Assembly (NCBI GenBank): GCA_003446735.1
Contig: DMCJ01000098.1
Location: forward strand, 1 to 11,346
Length of the DNA: 11,346 bases
Direction of reading: 5' to 3'
DNA from: Lachnospiraceae bacterium
Lineage (GTDB): Bacteria > Bacillota > Clostridia > Lachnospirales > Lachnospiraceae
In this document: positions 4,584 through 11,346 of the stretch, one piece after another
Layout: each line of letters opens with the position of its first letter
Numbering within the stretch: position 1 is the stretch's first letter
Made by a program: the position numbers and the translations under genes
The notes under the pieces: model-generated
The model's input: the letters and a program-made list of their open reading frames with translations, nothing else
Told to the model about the DNA's origin: nothing
Databases searched by the model: none

Positions 4584-6797
4584 ATGATGCTGAAGAAAAA
4601 ACTGATATCAATGGCACTTGCGGCAGCTTTAGTATTTTCCATGTTGCCGGTTAACGTATTTGCCGAGGCATCTGACGGAGCTGAGGCAGAGGTGACGGCT
4701 GCGGCTGATGAAGCGGCTCCCGATGCTGTAACCGACGAGGCTGCGCCTGATAAAGTTGCACCGGCTGCTGTAACCAATGAAACCGCGACGACTGCTGCTT
4801 CCGACGAAGCTGCTCCGGTAGCTGAGGAAAAAGAAAAAGAGGCGATTGCTGATGCGCCTGAGGCCGACAAGAAAGATCTTAGCGAAGAGGCCGAAGATGA
4901 TGAATTCGTCTTTGACGAAGAGGCCGCGCTTGATTTTGATGCGTTTGAGAGGGCGACGTCGATTCAGAGTGATACCGAAGAAGTTGTGGATCCAAAGCAT
5001 TTCTTCTTTAATCTCTATATGTTCGATGATGAGCAGGGTAATGCCTTAAGCCGAGATGCAAAGGTGTTTAATTATACTTTTGAAGGCGAGACTTATCAGT
5101 TCTATAACCTGGAGACTTTAAGGCAGAGTATTTTGCAGCAGAATGCAAAAGGACGTACCGTAACGATCCAGCTGATGCTGCGTGCTAACCAGAATGGCTT
5201 AGCTTACGCTGAGGCGCCCACGACGCCGAGCGGACAGGATACGAAATATTACCAGCCTGATTTCCAGGATCCGGTAAAGAGCAAGAAGCTCCGCGCCTAT
5301 CTTGATTATCTTGCAAAGACATATTCCACGAAGGAATGTCATGTAGATCAGTGGATCATGGGTAACGAGGTAAATATGCCATCCCAGTGGAACTGGGCAG
5401 GAACGAAGGATCCTGATCTGATCGTATCAAGATATGTTTCGGCATATACAGCGCTCTATGATACGGTAAGGAAATATACTACAAAGTCCCGCGTCAGCCT
5501 TTGCGTGGATCACAGCTGGCAGAATAATGACGAAGGACGCGGCGTGCCGGTTAAGGATTTCCTTGAAAAGTTTAATGCGCAGGTAGGAAACAGGACATGG
5601 TGCGTTGCATATCATATCTATCCCGCGATCGACAGCGAGCCCGAGATCTGGGCGGATATGAGCGCTTCGGCAAACAGGAAGCTTAATCCCAACAGTGACG
5701 CAGCTGAATTTGTGGATGGCGGAAATCTTCATATAATGACGAATTATATAAGGAGTCATTTCGGATCGCAGCACAGAGTCATGATGACAGAGCAGGGTGT
5801 AACGGCTGCTAAGGGCCGCGAGATCCAGGCGGCGTGCCTTGCGATATCCTATCTTGCATGTAAATACAATAACATGGTTGACTGCTATATCTATCAGGGC
5901 CATGGCGGATATGCACTTGACGGTTATTCGAAGGATATGTGGTTAAAGCTTGACAGTAACGATCCCGGAGACAAGGCATGGATCGAGAGCGAGATCGCCC
6001 GCATTACCGGCAAGGGTTCTTTAACGGAGTTCATTCCGACATACGGAAAACAGGTTGATGAAGCCAAGGTAACCGCATTTGTTACAAGGCTTTACCAGCT
6101 CTGCCTCGGAAGAGATCCCGATGCCAACGGCCTTAACGACTGGGTTGGCCAGCTTACGAGCGGATCTAAGACCGGAGCCGAGGTTGCAGCAGGATTCTTC
6201 TTAAGTGATGAGATCAAAAAGCAGAATCTTTCGGATGAGCAGTATGTGGAGACTCTGTATCAGGTTATGATGGGCAGGGCTTCTGATGCGGGCGGAAAAG
6301 CCGACTGGGTCAAGAAGCTTAAGGAATGTGTCGGAAGAGACGGTGTTTATCTTGGATTTGCGAACTCGACCGAGTTTAAGAATATTTGCAATTCCTACGG
6401 TATCTCGGCAGGTTCGTTTACGCCTTCCGCATACAGGAGCAAAAATCCAAACTTAACGCAGTTCGTTTACAGGATGTATGCAAAGGCTTTGGGAAGAGAG
6501 GCCGAGGTTGCCGGTGTTGAATACTGGTGCCAGCAGATCATCGAAGGCGGATATACGCTCGATGAAATGGCTACGAGAGGCTTTTTTGACAGTACCGAGT
6601 TTAAGAACAAGGGCTTAAACGATGAGCAGTATGTGGAGGTGCTCTATCAGACATTCTTCGATAGGGCGTCTGATGCGGGCGGAAAGGCCGACTGGCTGAA
6701 CCGAATGCACAACCAGAATTATTCCAGGACCGATGTCTTAAACGGCTTCTGCGGCTCCCGTGAGTTTGCAAACTTAAAGGCCAGCTTTGGGCTTTGA
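4584..6797 (+). CDS. Secreted DUF5722 glycosidase-like TIM-barrel protein with DUF4214 repeats
   Basis: A 737-residue exported protein. AAGGAGG (4574-4580) fits the second ATG (4587) slightly better than the first (4584). A signal peptide covers residues 1-27 (KKK, hydrophobic core, cleavage after VFA). Residues about 28-145 are an Ala/Glu/Asp-rich linker with low complexity. Residues about 150-485 match DUF5722, a TIM-barrel family of the GH-A type: GNEVN gives a probable acid/base E262 and MTEQG a probable nucleophile E403, in the order and spacing expected of GH-A enzymes. Residues from about 496 to the end hold two DUF4214 blocks (496-612 and about 624-737), each built of two LYQ...GRxxDxxGxxxW units. 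DUF4214 is common in secreted and S-layer-like proteins and may anchor or bind polymers. The substrate is unknown, and glycosidase activity is inferred from the fold only. It ends at a palindrome that separates it from the convergent TA module. Confidence 0.88.
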   Translation: MMLKKKLISMALAAALVFSMLPVNVFAEASDGAEAEVTAAADEAAPDAVTDEAAPDKVAPAAVTNETATTAASDEAAPVAEEKEKEAIADAPEADKKDLSEEAEDDEFVFDEEAALDFDAFERATSIQSDTEEVVDPKHFFFNLYMFDDEQGNALSRDAKVFNYTFEGETYQFYNLETLRQSILQQNAKGRTVTIQLMLRANQNGLAYAEAPTTPSGQDTKYYQPDFQDPVKSKKLRAYLDYLAKTYSTKECHVDQWIMGNEVNMPSQWNWAGTKDPDLIVSRYVSAYTALYDTVRKYTTKSRVSLCVDHSWQNNDEGRGVPVKDFLEKFNAQVGNRTWCVAYHIYPAIDSEPEIWADMSASANRKLNPNSDAAEFVDGGNLHIMTNYIRSHFGSQHRVMMTEQGVTAAKGREIQAACLAISYLACKYNNMVDCYIYQGHGGYALDGYSKDMWLKLDSNDPGDKAWIESEIARITGKGSLTEFIPTYGKQVDEAKVTAFVTRLYQLCLGRDPDANGLNDWVGQLTSGSKTGAEVAAGFFLSDEIKKQNLSDEQYVETLYQVMMGRASDAGGKADWVKKLKECVGRDGVYLGFANSTEFKNICNSYGISAGSFTPSAYRSKNPNLTQFVYRMYAKALGREAEVAGVEYWCQQIIEGGYTLDEMATRGFFDSTEFKNKGLNDEQYVEVLYQTFFDRASDAGGKADWLNRMHNQNYSRTDVLNGFCGSREFANLKASFGL

Positions 6798-6829
6798 TGT
6801 GACAGCGTACCGGGTACGCTGTCACATTT
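6798..6829. terminator. 29-nt perfect palindrome between convergent genes
   Basis: Arms TGTGACAGCGTACC and GGTACGCTGTCACA (14 bp each, one central base) at 6798-6826, directly after the TGA of the secreted protein and 3 bp before the stop of the toxin on the other strand. Being symmetrical it can end transcription from both sides, although the T tract is short (TTTC). An identical copy lies at 7653-7681. Confidence 0.75.
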
Positions 6830-7117
6830 CTAGAAGTAATCGAATATGGACTGCACCATGTCAGCGACATATATCATTTTAGACATGGAGATATTGTATG
6901 CAACATGATAACTTCTTGTATTTAGATCCAGACGACGGAGATTGTCACAAAGGGCATATGATCCGTCTTTGATCTCAAGAGACAGAGTTGCATCGGGTTT
7001 GTTTTTTATAACGGGGCACGCGATCACGTGTCCCGTTTCATTATATGAATCCTTACTGATCACAAGTGCGAGGCAGTTCGGGTCCGACAGTTTTATTATA
7101 TCGCCCTGTTTTACCAT
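6830..7117 (-). CDS. Short MazF/PemK-like toxin
   Basis: A 95-residue protein beginning VKQGDIIKL, continuing LALVISKDSYNETGHVIACPV and ending near CDNLRRLDLNTRSY and SIFDYF, which together follow the beta-strand order of MazF/PemK endoribonucleases. These toxins cleave mRNA at short sites and halt growth until the antitoxin binds. The usual loop between the first two strands, which carries GxExxxxRP and a catalytic Arg in classical MazF, is missing: DPN leads directly to CLALVIS. So this is either a short subfamily with other active residues or an inactive relative. The start ATG overlaps the antitoxin stop by 7 bp (ATGGTAA), with AGGTGA upstream inside the antitoxin gene, so the two are translationally coupled. 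It ends 3 bp from the palindrome at 6798. Confidence 0.8.
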   Translation of the reverse strand: MVKQGDIIKLSDPNCLALVISKDSYNETGHVIACPVIKNKPDATLSLEIKDGSYALCDNLRRLDLNTRSYHVAYNISMSKMIYVADMVQSIFDYF

Positions 7118-7569
7118 ATCTCGTCACCTACGGGTTCACCCCAGTCAAATTCCTCTGAGATGATAAACGGCTTCCCTGATTCTTCTATATATTGTTCCAA
7201 AGTCTTATGTCTGAACCTGAATCCGCTTTTTAACAGTTCTTTGATCTGTTCATCTGTTATTGATTCCATAGTCTTCATATCCAACTCCTTTATTTTGTCA
7301 TAATATGCTCCGAGTCTATCGCGCGAGGAACTTTCAAGGTTATGTTCTGTAAAAAGATCCCCGACCTGAAGACCAAAATAGCTGCTTAACTTTTCTATGC
7401 GATCGGTTCCGGGGAGAGTTCTTCCGTTGATCCAATCGCAGAATGTAGTATATTTGATCCCGATATCTTTGCATACTTCCTTTCGGGATTTATTATTTTC
7501 ATTGATCAGGCGTTCAAGATTGGCTGCGAAAACGGCCTTGATGTCATGGCTTTTGGCAGTTGATACCAT
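7111..7569 (-). CDS. XRE-family HTH antitoxin of the MazF-like toxin
   Basis: A 152-residue protein with an XRE HTH at about residues 17-70 (SRKEVCKDIGIKYTTFCDWI is the helix-turn-helix core) and a variable tail ending in FDWGEPVGDEIW. Short acidic, Trp-containing tails of this kind are typical toxin-wrapping segments in MazF-type antitoxins. AGGAGGC lies 7 bp before the ATG. It is the first gene of the minus-strand operon, and its product probably represses that operon through the twin palindromes at 7583-7597 and 7604-7618, while the tail neutralises the toxin. The assignment is firm for the HTH and by context for the antitoxin role. Confidence 0.88.
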   Translation of the reverse strand: MVSTAKSHDIKAVFAANLERLINENNKSRKEVCKDIGIKYTTFCDWINGRTLPGTDRIEKLSSYFGLQVGDLFTEHNLESSSRDRLGAYYDKIKELDMKTMESITDEQIKELLKSGFRFRHKTLEQYIEESGKPFIISEEFDWGEPVGDEIW

Positions 7570-7582
7570 TTGTAATGCCTCC

Positions 7583-7628
7583 TACGATATTTTCGTATCA
7601 TTGTACGATATTATCGTATTTCTGTCAA
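7583..7628 (-). promoter_or_regulatory. Promoter and twin operators of the XRE/MazF-like operon
   Basis: On the minus strand, TTGACA (7628-7623) and TACAAT (7605-7600) are 17 bp apart. Two 15-bp palindromes overlap it: TACGATATTATCGTA (7604-7618, perfect) fills the spacer, and TACGATATTTTCGTA (7583-7597) covers the start region. They are 21 bp apart, two turns of the helix, so two repressor dimers would sit on the same face. Confidence 0.85.
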
Positions 7629-7681
7629 TATGACAAGGGACCCGTCCCCTAATGTGACAGCGTACCGGGTACGCTGTCACA
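7629..7681. repeat. Compound repeat with second copy of the 29-nt palindrome
   Basis: A GGGACCCGTCCC-like element (7637-7648, part of a TGACAAGGGA...TCCCCTAATGTGACA arrangement) runs into an identical copy of the palindrome at 6798-6826, here at 7653-7681. It separates the divergent promoters of the TA module and of the GntR operon. The stretch directly after it (GTCACACTTGACA) leads into the next -35 box. Confidence 0.7.
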
Positions 7682-7688
7682 GTCACAC

Positions 7689-7728
7689 TTGACAAAAGAC
7701 AAACAGAGTGTATATAATGAGTATATAC
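7689..7728 (+). promoter_or_regulatory. Promoter and operator of the GntR/ABC operon
   Basis: TTGACA (7689-7694) and TATAAT (7713-7718) with an 18-bp spacer. A perfect inverted repeat GTATATA-ATGAG-TATATAC (7710-7728) covers the -10 box, as in autoregulated YtrA-type GntR systems, so the first gene of the operon probably represses its own promoter here. Confidence 0.8.
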
Positions 7729-7784
7729 AATAATTATTGTAAAGATGGGCGAAGTGCACATCGTCTCATCGGAAAAGGAAATTT

Positions 7785-8168
7785 ATGGATATCATTATAA
7801 GCAATACCTCGGAGGCTCCGATCTACGAGCAGATCAAGGAGCAGGTAAAGAGCCAGATAATGACAGGGGAACTTGCTGCAGGGGACGTTCTTCCGTCAAT
7901 GCGTGTCCTGGCGAAGGAATTAAAGATCAGTGTGATCACAACAAAGAGAGCATACGAGGATCTGGAGCGCGACGGTTTTATCGAAACGGTCGTCGGAAAA
8001 GGAAGCTTCGTAAAAGGCGTTAACAACGAGATAATGAAGGAAAGCATGCTCTTTGCCATAGAGGAAGCACTTGAAAAGGCGGTAGACAAGGCCGTTTTAG
8101 GAAAGGTCAGCCTGGGTGAAATGGAAGAGATGCTTGAGATCATATACGAGGAAAAGAAAAATGGATGA
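7785..8168 (+). CDS. GntR-family (YtrA subfamily) transcriptional regulator
   Basis: A 127-residue protein with a GntR winged helix at about residues 7-75: PIYEQIKEQVKSQIMTGEL, LPSMRVLAKELKIS and the wing GKGSFVKG. The short C-terminal tail of about 50 residues, instead of a large sensor domain, is typical of YtrA-type members. These usually repress a neighbouring ABC transporter operon and are released by cell-envelope stress or antimicrobial peptides (as YtrA, or PmtR for the phenol-soluble modulin exporter). ATG at 7785 follows AAGGAA (7775-7780). The stop overlaps the ATPase start by 8 bp. The inverted repeat at 7710-7728 is its likely operator. Confidence 0.93.
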   Translation: MDIIISNTSEAPIYEQIKEQVKSQIMTGELAAGDVLPSMRVLAKELKISVITTKRAYEDLERDGFIETVVGKGSFVKGVNNEIMKESMLFAIEEALEKAVDKAVLGKVSLGEMEEMLEIIYEEKKNG

Positions 8169-9027
8169 TGTTAAAAATGTGATCGAACTTAAAAACGTGA
8201 CCAAAGATTACGGCGATTTTAAACTGGATGATGTTTCATTTACCGTACCCGAAGGGAGCGTCTGCGGGTTTATCGGCCAGAACGGAGCCGGAAAGACTAC
8301 AACGATCAACCTGATACTCGATATAATCAAAAGAGACTCGGGAGAGATAAAGGTCTTTGATACGATCGTTGATAAAGACAGCGCATCACTAAGGGAAGAT
8401 ATCGGTGTGGTATTTGATGAGATGGGCTTTCACGAATTCATGACAGGGAAAGACATCAACATCATGATGAAGAACATATATAAAAACTGGGATGAAGAAG
8501 CCTTCTTTTCATATCTGAAAAAGTTTTCCCTTCCGTCGAAGAAAAAGTGCGGATCATTCTCAAGAGGAATGAGGATGAAGCTTCAGATCGCTACCGCTTT
8601 ATCCCATAACGCAAAGCTTCTTATCATGGATGAGCCCACAAGCGGCCTTGATCCTATAGTCAGAAATGAGATGCTCGATATCTTCCGCGAATTCGTTGTT
8701 AATGAGGAGCACACGATATTACTGTCTTCACATATCACCGGAGACCTTGAAAAACTGGCTGATGAGGTTATATTCATCGACGGCGGCAGGATCGTTCTTG
8801 CCGGGAACAAGGATGAGATCCTTGAAAAACACGGGATCCTTAAATGTAAAAAAGAAGAGCTTGAAATGATAAGCGATTCTCTGATCGTTCACTCGGAGTG
8901 CAGCAGTTTTGGCGCCGAGGTGCTTGTAAACGACAGGAAGGCCGCAGCAAGACTCTACCCCGATATGGTGATAGAGCCTGCGCTTCTTGAGCAGATCATG
9001 GTTCATTATGTAAGTGCGCGGAGGTGA
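8161..9027 (+). CDS. ABC transporter ATP-binding protein
   Basis: The ATG at 8161 overlaps the GntR stop by 8 bp and has AGGAAAAG upstream; an in-frame ATG at 8116 lies in the regulator and is not likely. The product has 288 residues with Walker A GQNGAGKTT (39-47), a signature SRGM (134-137) in place of the usual LSGGQ core, Walker B LLIMDEP with D157-E158, and the switch His H191 in SSHITGDLE. The SRGM form is common in YtrB/BcrA-like ABC-2 exporter ATPases. The last 60 residues are a variable tail. It powers the two permeases encoded next, probably moving a peptide, lipid or envelope precursor out of the membrane. The permease start follows after 4 bp. Confidence 0.95.
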   Translation: MDDVKNVIELKNVTKDYGDFKLDDVSFTVPEGSVCGFIGQNGAGKTTTINLILDIIKRDSGEIKVFDTIVDKDSASLREDIGVVFDEMGFHEFMTGKDINIMMKNIYKNWDEEAFFSYLKKFSLPSKKKCGSFSRGMRMKLQIATALSHNAKLLIMDEPTSGLDPIVRNEMLDIFREFVVNEEHTILLSSHITGDLEKLADEVIFIDGGRIVLAGNKDEILEKHGILKCKKEELEMISDSLIVHSECSSFGAEVLVNDRKAAARLYPDMVIEPALLEQIMVHYVSARR

Positions 9028-9031
9028 TATC

Positions 9032-9811
9032 ATGAAAGGTCTTATCATAAAAGATATCATGTGCTTAAGAAAGCAGCTTATCACTTTTATCTATGTTTTG
9101 ATAGCCGTATCGGTCATTTCCGTCATGTATGTGTTAAGTGCAAGATACGGAAATCTTGCGCTTGCAGGACGAGAGATGGCTAAGACCGGCCAGGCATCCG
9201 ATCTGGATATAAAAAACATCGCATCATTGTCTTTGGTCTTATTCATGCTCCTTCCCATTGCAGTAATAGGCGATATGGTAAATGTGTTTCTGGAGGACGG
9301 AAAGGCCGGCTTTAACAAAATTGTCGGTTCATTTCCGGTACCTGTAAAAAAGCGTCTCTTATCGAAGTATATTTCAATATATGCACTCTTTCTTATCGGC
9401 GTCGTGGTCGATCTTGTTCTGGCACTTTTCCTCTCGGCGATCACCGATCTTATGACATTTTGGGAATTAACGGGTGTCATTATTTCAGCCGCGTCTGTTA
9501 TGAGTATCTACAGTGCGCTCGTGATCTTTTTCTGCATTATATTGGGATATGGGAAGGAACCGTATGCACAGTTTTTATCGCTCTTTTCAATGATGAGTGT
9601 GACTGTGCTAGTAAATTTTAATACCGCAAAAAAGTATTTTATATTTATCATGACTGATAATGAAAGTATATTAAACGGGCTCTCACGCTGGAGCGCTTTG
9701 GACCTTATAAAAAACAGATCCTGGCTGCTGTTACTTATTGCAGTTGTCGTGAGCATATCCTCGTATGCGGCTTCGTTGTTCGTGGCAGAGAGAAAGCGGG
9801 GTGTCGTCTGA
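9032..9811 (+). CDS. ABC-2 type permease, first of two
   Basis: The start chosen is the ATG at 9032, preceded by a perfect GGAGGTGAT (9020-9028); an in-frame ATG at 9014 lies in the ATPase gene. The 259-residue protein has about six membrane helices (near residues 17-36, 64-87, 112-136, 146-172, 182-198, 228-248) and starts with the MKGLIIKDI stretch typical of ABC-2 (DUF-type) permeases, in which a short cytoplasmic helix contacts the ATPase. It ends with TGATG, so its stop overlaps the next start by one base. Confidence 0.88.
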   Translation: MKGLIIKDIMCLRKQLITFIYVLIAVSVISVMYVLSARYGNLALAGREMAKTGQASDLDIKNIASLSLVLFMLLPIAVIGDMVNVFLEDGKAGFNKIVGSFPVPVKKRLLSKYISIYALFLIGVVVDLVLALFLSAITDLMTFWELTGVIISAASVMSIYSALVIFFCIILGYGKEPYAQFLSLFSMMSVTVLVNFNTAKKYFIFIMTDNESILNGLSRWSALDLIKNRSWLLLLIAVVVSISSYAASLFVAERKRGVV

Positions 9812-10587
9812 TGGCGGGATTATTATATAAAGATTTTGTTTCGATCAATGGTAAGAGGCTTGTCATTACGATCTTTATACTTACGGTCGCATTAACTTTT
9901 CTTAGGCTCCTTTTCCCGGGGACGGAAGAGCTGGACGGATTCATGATTACAAATGACAACGGTGATACAGCCAATATGATCGATACGTTTTTCTTTTTTG
10001 GAGAGTTTTATATCATATGGGGTGGCATGTTTTTTATGATCACTACTTGTGCGAGGATAATTGAATTTGATGAAAAGAGCAAGCTGCGCGGATACTTATC
10101 TGCGATGCCGTTTGAGAAAAAGACATATGTTGCCTCGAAATATGTATTTATGGGGATAATGGCCTATGCTGTTTTTTCTCTGTACATGATATGGCATATC
10201 ATCATCGTATCAAATATGGGGAAGAATTTTAATGCTGATTTTTCAAATATGATCCTCAGCTTTTCGATCCCGTTCATGTGCCTTATTCTTTTTATCATTT
10301 CCTTTGATCTGCCGATGTTTCTTCTTATCGGAAAACAAAAGACGATCATGGTAAGGATATCGATCGCCCTGATCATCGTCATGATCGTGTTCTGGATGTT
10401 GCTGTTCGGGGATCTTGAAAAGTTTTCCAAAATAGATATCGAGAAGATCATGAATTGGATCGACGGACATGCTTTTGAACTTGTCCTGATATCTGTTTTA
10501 TCTCCGATCATAACGCTTGCCGAATATTACCTGTCCTATAGGATAGCCGCGTACTTATACGAAAGGAGGGAGGCGGACCATGACTGA
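9811..10587 (+). CDS. ABC-2 type permease, second of two
   Basis: A 258-residue membrane protein beginning MAGLLYKDF, with about six membrane helices and the charged cytoplasmic loop SKLRGYLSAMPFEKKTYVASKY (about residues 90-112) found in ABC-2 permeases. It resembles the first permease in length and layout, so the transporter is likely a heterodimer. The start overlaps the previous stop by one base, and the stop overlaps the next start by 8 bp. Confidence 0.87.
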   Translation: MAGLLYKDFVSINGKRLVITIFILTVALTFLRLLFPGTEELDGFMITNDNGDTANMIDTFFFFGEFYIIWGGMFFMITTCARIIEFDEKSKLRGYLSAMPFEKKTYVASKYVFMGIMAYAVFSLYMIWHIIIVSNMGKNFNADFSNMILSFSIPFMCLILFIISFDLPMFLLIGKQKTIMVRISIALIIVMIVFWMLLFGDLEKFSKIDIEKIMNWIDGHAFELVLISVLSPIITLAEYYLSYRIAAYLYERREADHD

Positions 10588-11346
10588 TGAAGCAGAAGAT
10601 AAAAAAATGAACCCGGACGTAAGGCGGCTTTTGATCTATCTCGTACTTTCGTTTACACTTACCTTCCTCTGGTTTTTTGCAGTAATTCCGAAAGGACAGA
10701 CCTGGGATGATATGACTCCTGAAATGCAGAGCTTTGTGGCCCTCGGAATGCTCTTTCCATTTATATCACACATTCTTACGAGATGGATCACACATGAGGG
10801 CTTTGCCATGACCGGTGATGGTTCCATGAGAATGGGGATATCTTTTAAAGATAGAAAATGGATATTTTTTGTCCTTGCTCTGATCCTTCCCTGGATATAT
10901 ATGGAGAGTGCAAATATCATAAGCCTTATCATTGCGCCGCAGTGCTTTGATCCCGAGTATTATGTATCTTTGGATATAGATAAAAGATTGATCATGATAT
11001 TGCCGTTAAATGCAATGGTATCGGGAACTTTGGTCTCGGTCGCTGCCCTCGGAGAAGAAGGAGGATGGCGCGGCTACATGATGCCGAAGCTTGTTAAAAT
11101 AATGGGAAGAGGAAAAGCACTTTTACTCGGCGGCATAATCTGGGGACTCTGGCATGCGCCGCTTACATGTATAGGGCATAATTTCGGAACCGATTATCCG
11201 GGCTTTCCTTTTGTGGGAATTATTAAGATGTGCATTTTTTGTACGCTCATGGGGATCATTCTTACATTTCTGACAGAAAAGAGCGGCTCTGTATGGCCGG
11301 CGGTATTTATGCATGCCGTAAATAATAACTCGCCGAGTATACTTAA
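10580..11346 (+). CDS. CPBP-family intramembrane metalloprotease, cut by the window edge
   Basis: At least 255 residues, reading off the end of the window. The start ATG at 10580 overlaps the permease stop by 8 bp, behind GGAGGG and GGCGG. It has several membrane helices and all three motifs of CPBP/ABI (Rce1-like) proteases: EEGGWRG with E159-E160 and R164, WGLWH with H192, and HAVNN with H245 and N249. Members process prenylated or other peptides or act in self-immunity to bacteriocins, which fits their frequent place beside bacteriocin-type ABC exporters. Here it may process a peptide moved by the transporter or give immunity. Two in-frame ATG codons lie inside (such as 10607), but the first fits the coupling best. 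Confidence 0.9.
   Translation, partial: MTDEAEDKKMNPDVRRLLIYLVLSFTLTFLWFFAVIPKGQTWDDMTPEMQSFVALGMLFPFISHILTRWITHEGFAMTGDGSMRMGISFKDRKWIFFVLALILPWIYMESANIISLIIAPQCFDPEYYVSLDIDKRLIMILPLNAMVSGTLVSVAALGEEGGWRGYMMPKLVKIMGRGKALLLGGIIWGLWHAPLTCIGHNFGTDYPGFPFVGIIKMCIFCTLMGIILTFLTEKSGSVWPAVFMHAVNNNSPSIL

Noticed and set aside
4568..5000. Minus-strand frames of 100 and 123 residues, one Ala/Ser-rich
   Set aside because: Both mirror the low-complexity Ala/Glu/Asp linker of the secreted protein; the low complexity explains their length.
5427..5903. 158-residue minus-strand frame inside the secreted protein gene
   Set aside because: It is opposite a firm DUF5722 coding region with clear motifs, has no recognisable domain and no ribosome binding site.
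7745..8023. 92-residue plus-strand frame overlapping the GntR gene start
   Set aside because: It is out of frame with a clear GntR winged helix, becomes Arg/Gly-rich as expected of a shifted frame, and has a poor ribosome binding site.

Overview
The window looks like a chromosomal stretch from an anaerobic, Gram-positive clostridial bacterium, most likely of the Lachnospiraceae type. The reasons are the strong AGGAGG-type ribosome binding sites, the clean sigma-A promoters (TTGACA/TATAAT), the secreted DUF5722-DUF4214 protein, the YtrA-type GntR/ABC operon, and palindromic TGTGACA...TGTCACA repeats of a kind common in these genomes. Taxonomy is inferred from style only; no marker gene is present.

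Layout. (1) 1-248: the 3' end of a truncated gene, possibly the winged-helix tail of a Fic-like protein, closed by a repeat that acts as a terminator. (2) 249-2057: an AT-rich toxin-antitoxin (TA) cassette. It has an MqsR-like toxin, an antitoxin combining an MqsA-type zinc ribbon and HTH with a Panacea (SocA/DUF4065) domain, and a third, 43-residue, very basic protein too short for routine gene calling. A TTGACA-17-TATATT promoter with an 8+8 bp inverted repeat across it suggests autoregulation. (3) 2058-2632: a short gene-free stretch with a possible gene remnant, then a perfect consensus promoter and two tiny overlapping ORFs. (4) 2602-4425: a fused Fer4_19/GNAT protein followed 6 bp later by a membrane polyprenyl glycosylphosphotransferase. 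(5) 4421-6797: a cluster of repeats, then a large secreted protein with a DUF5722 glycosidase-like TIM barrel and DUF4214 repeats. (6) 6798-7681: a second TA module on the minus strand, an XRE antitoxin and a short MazF/PemK-like toxin, enclosed by two identical 29-nt palindromes. (7) 7689-11346: an autoregulated GntR (YtrA-type) operon with an ABC ATPase, two ABC-2 permeases and a CPBP-family membrane protease that runs off the window.

How it fits together. Two unrelated TA modules lie within 7.5 kb, and each is bracketed by a pair of TGTGACA-type palindromes. Within a pair the two copies match each other much better than they match the other pair. The repeats also serve as gene-end terminators and, at 4421, supply a stop codon. 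This matched bracketing of TA modules, and the extra small basic gene in the Panacea operon, are the observations most worth following. The last operon resembles antimicrobial-peptide or cell-envelope stress exporters (YtrA/Pmt style), and the secreted protein and sugar transferase point to cell-surface functions. Most intergenic spacers are short and carry promoters or repeats.
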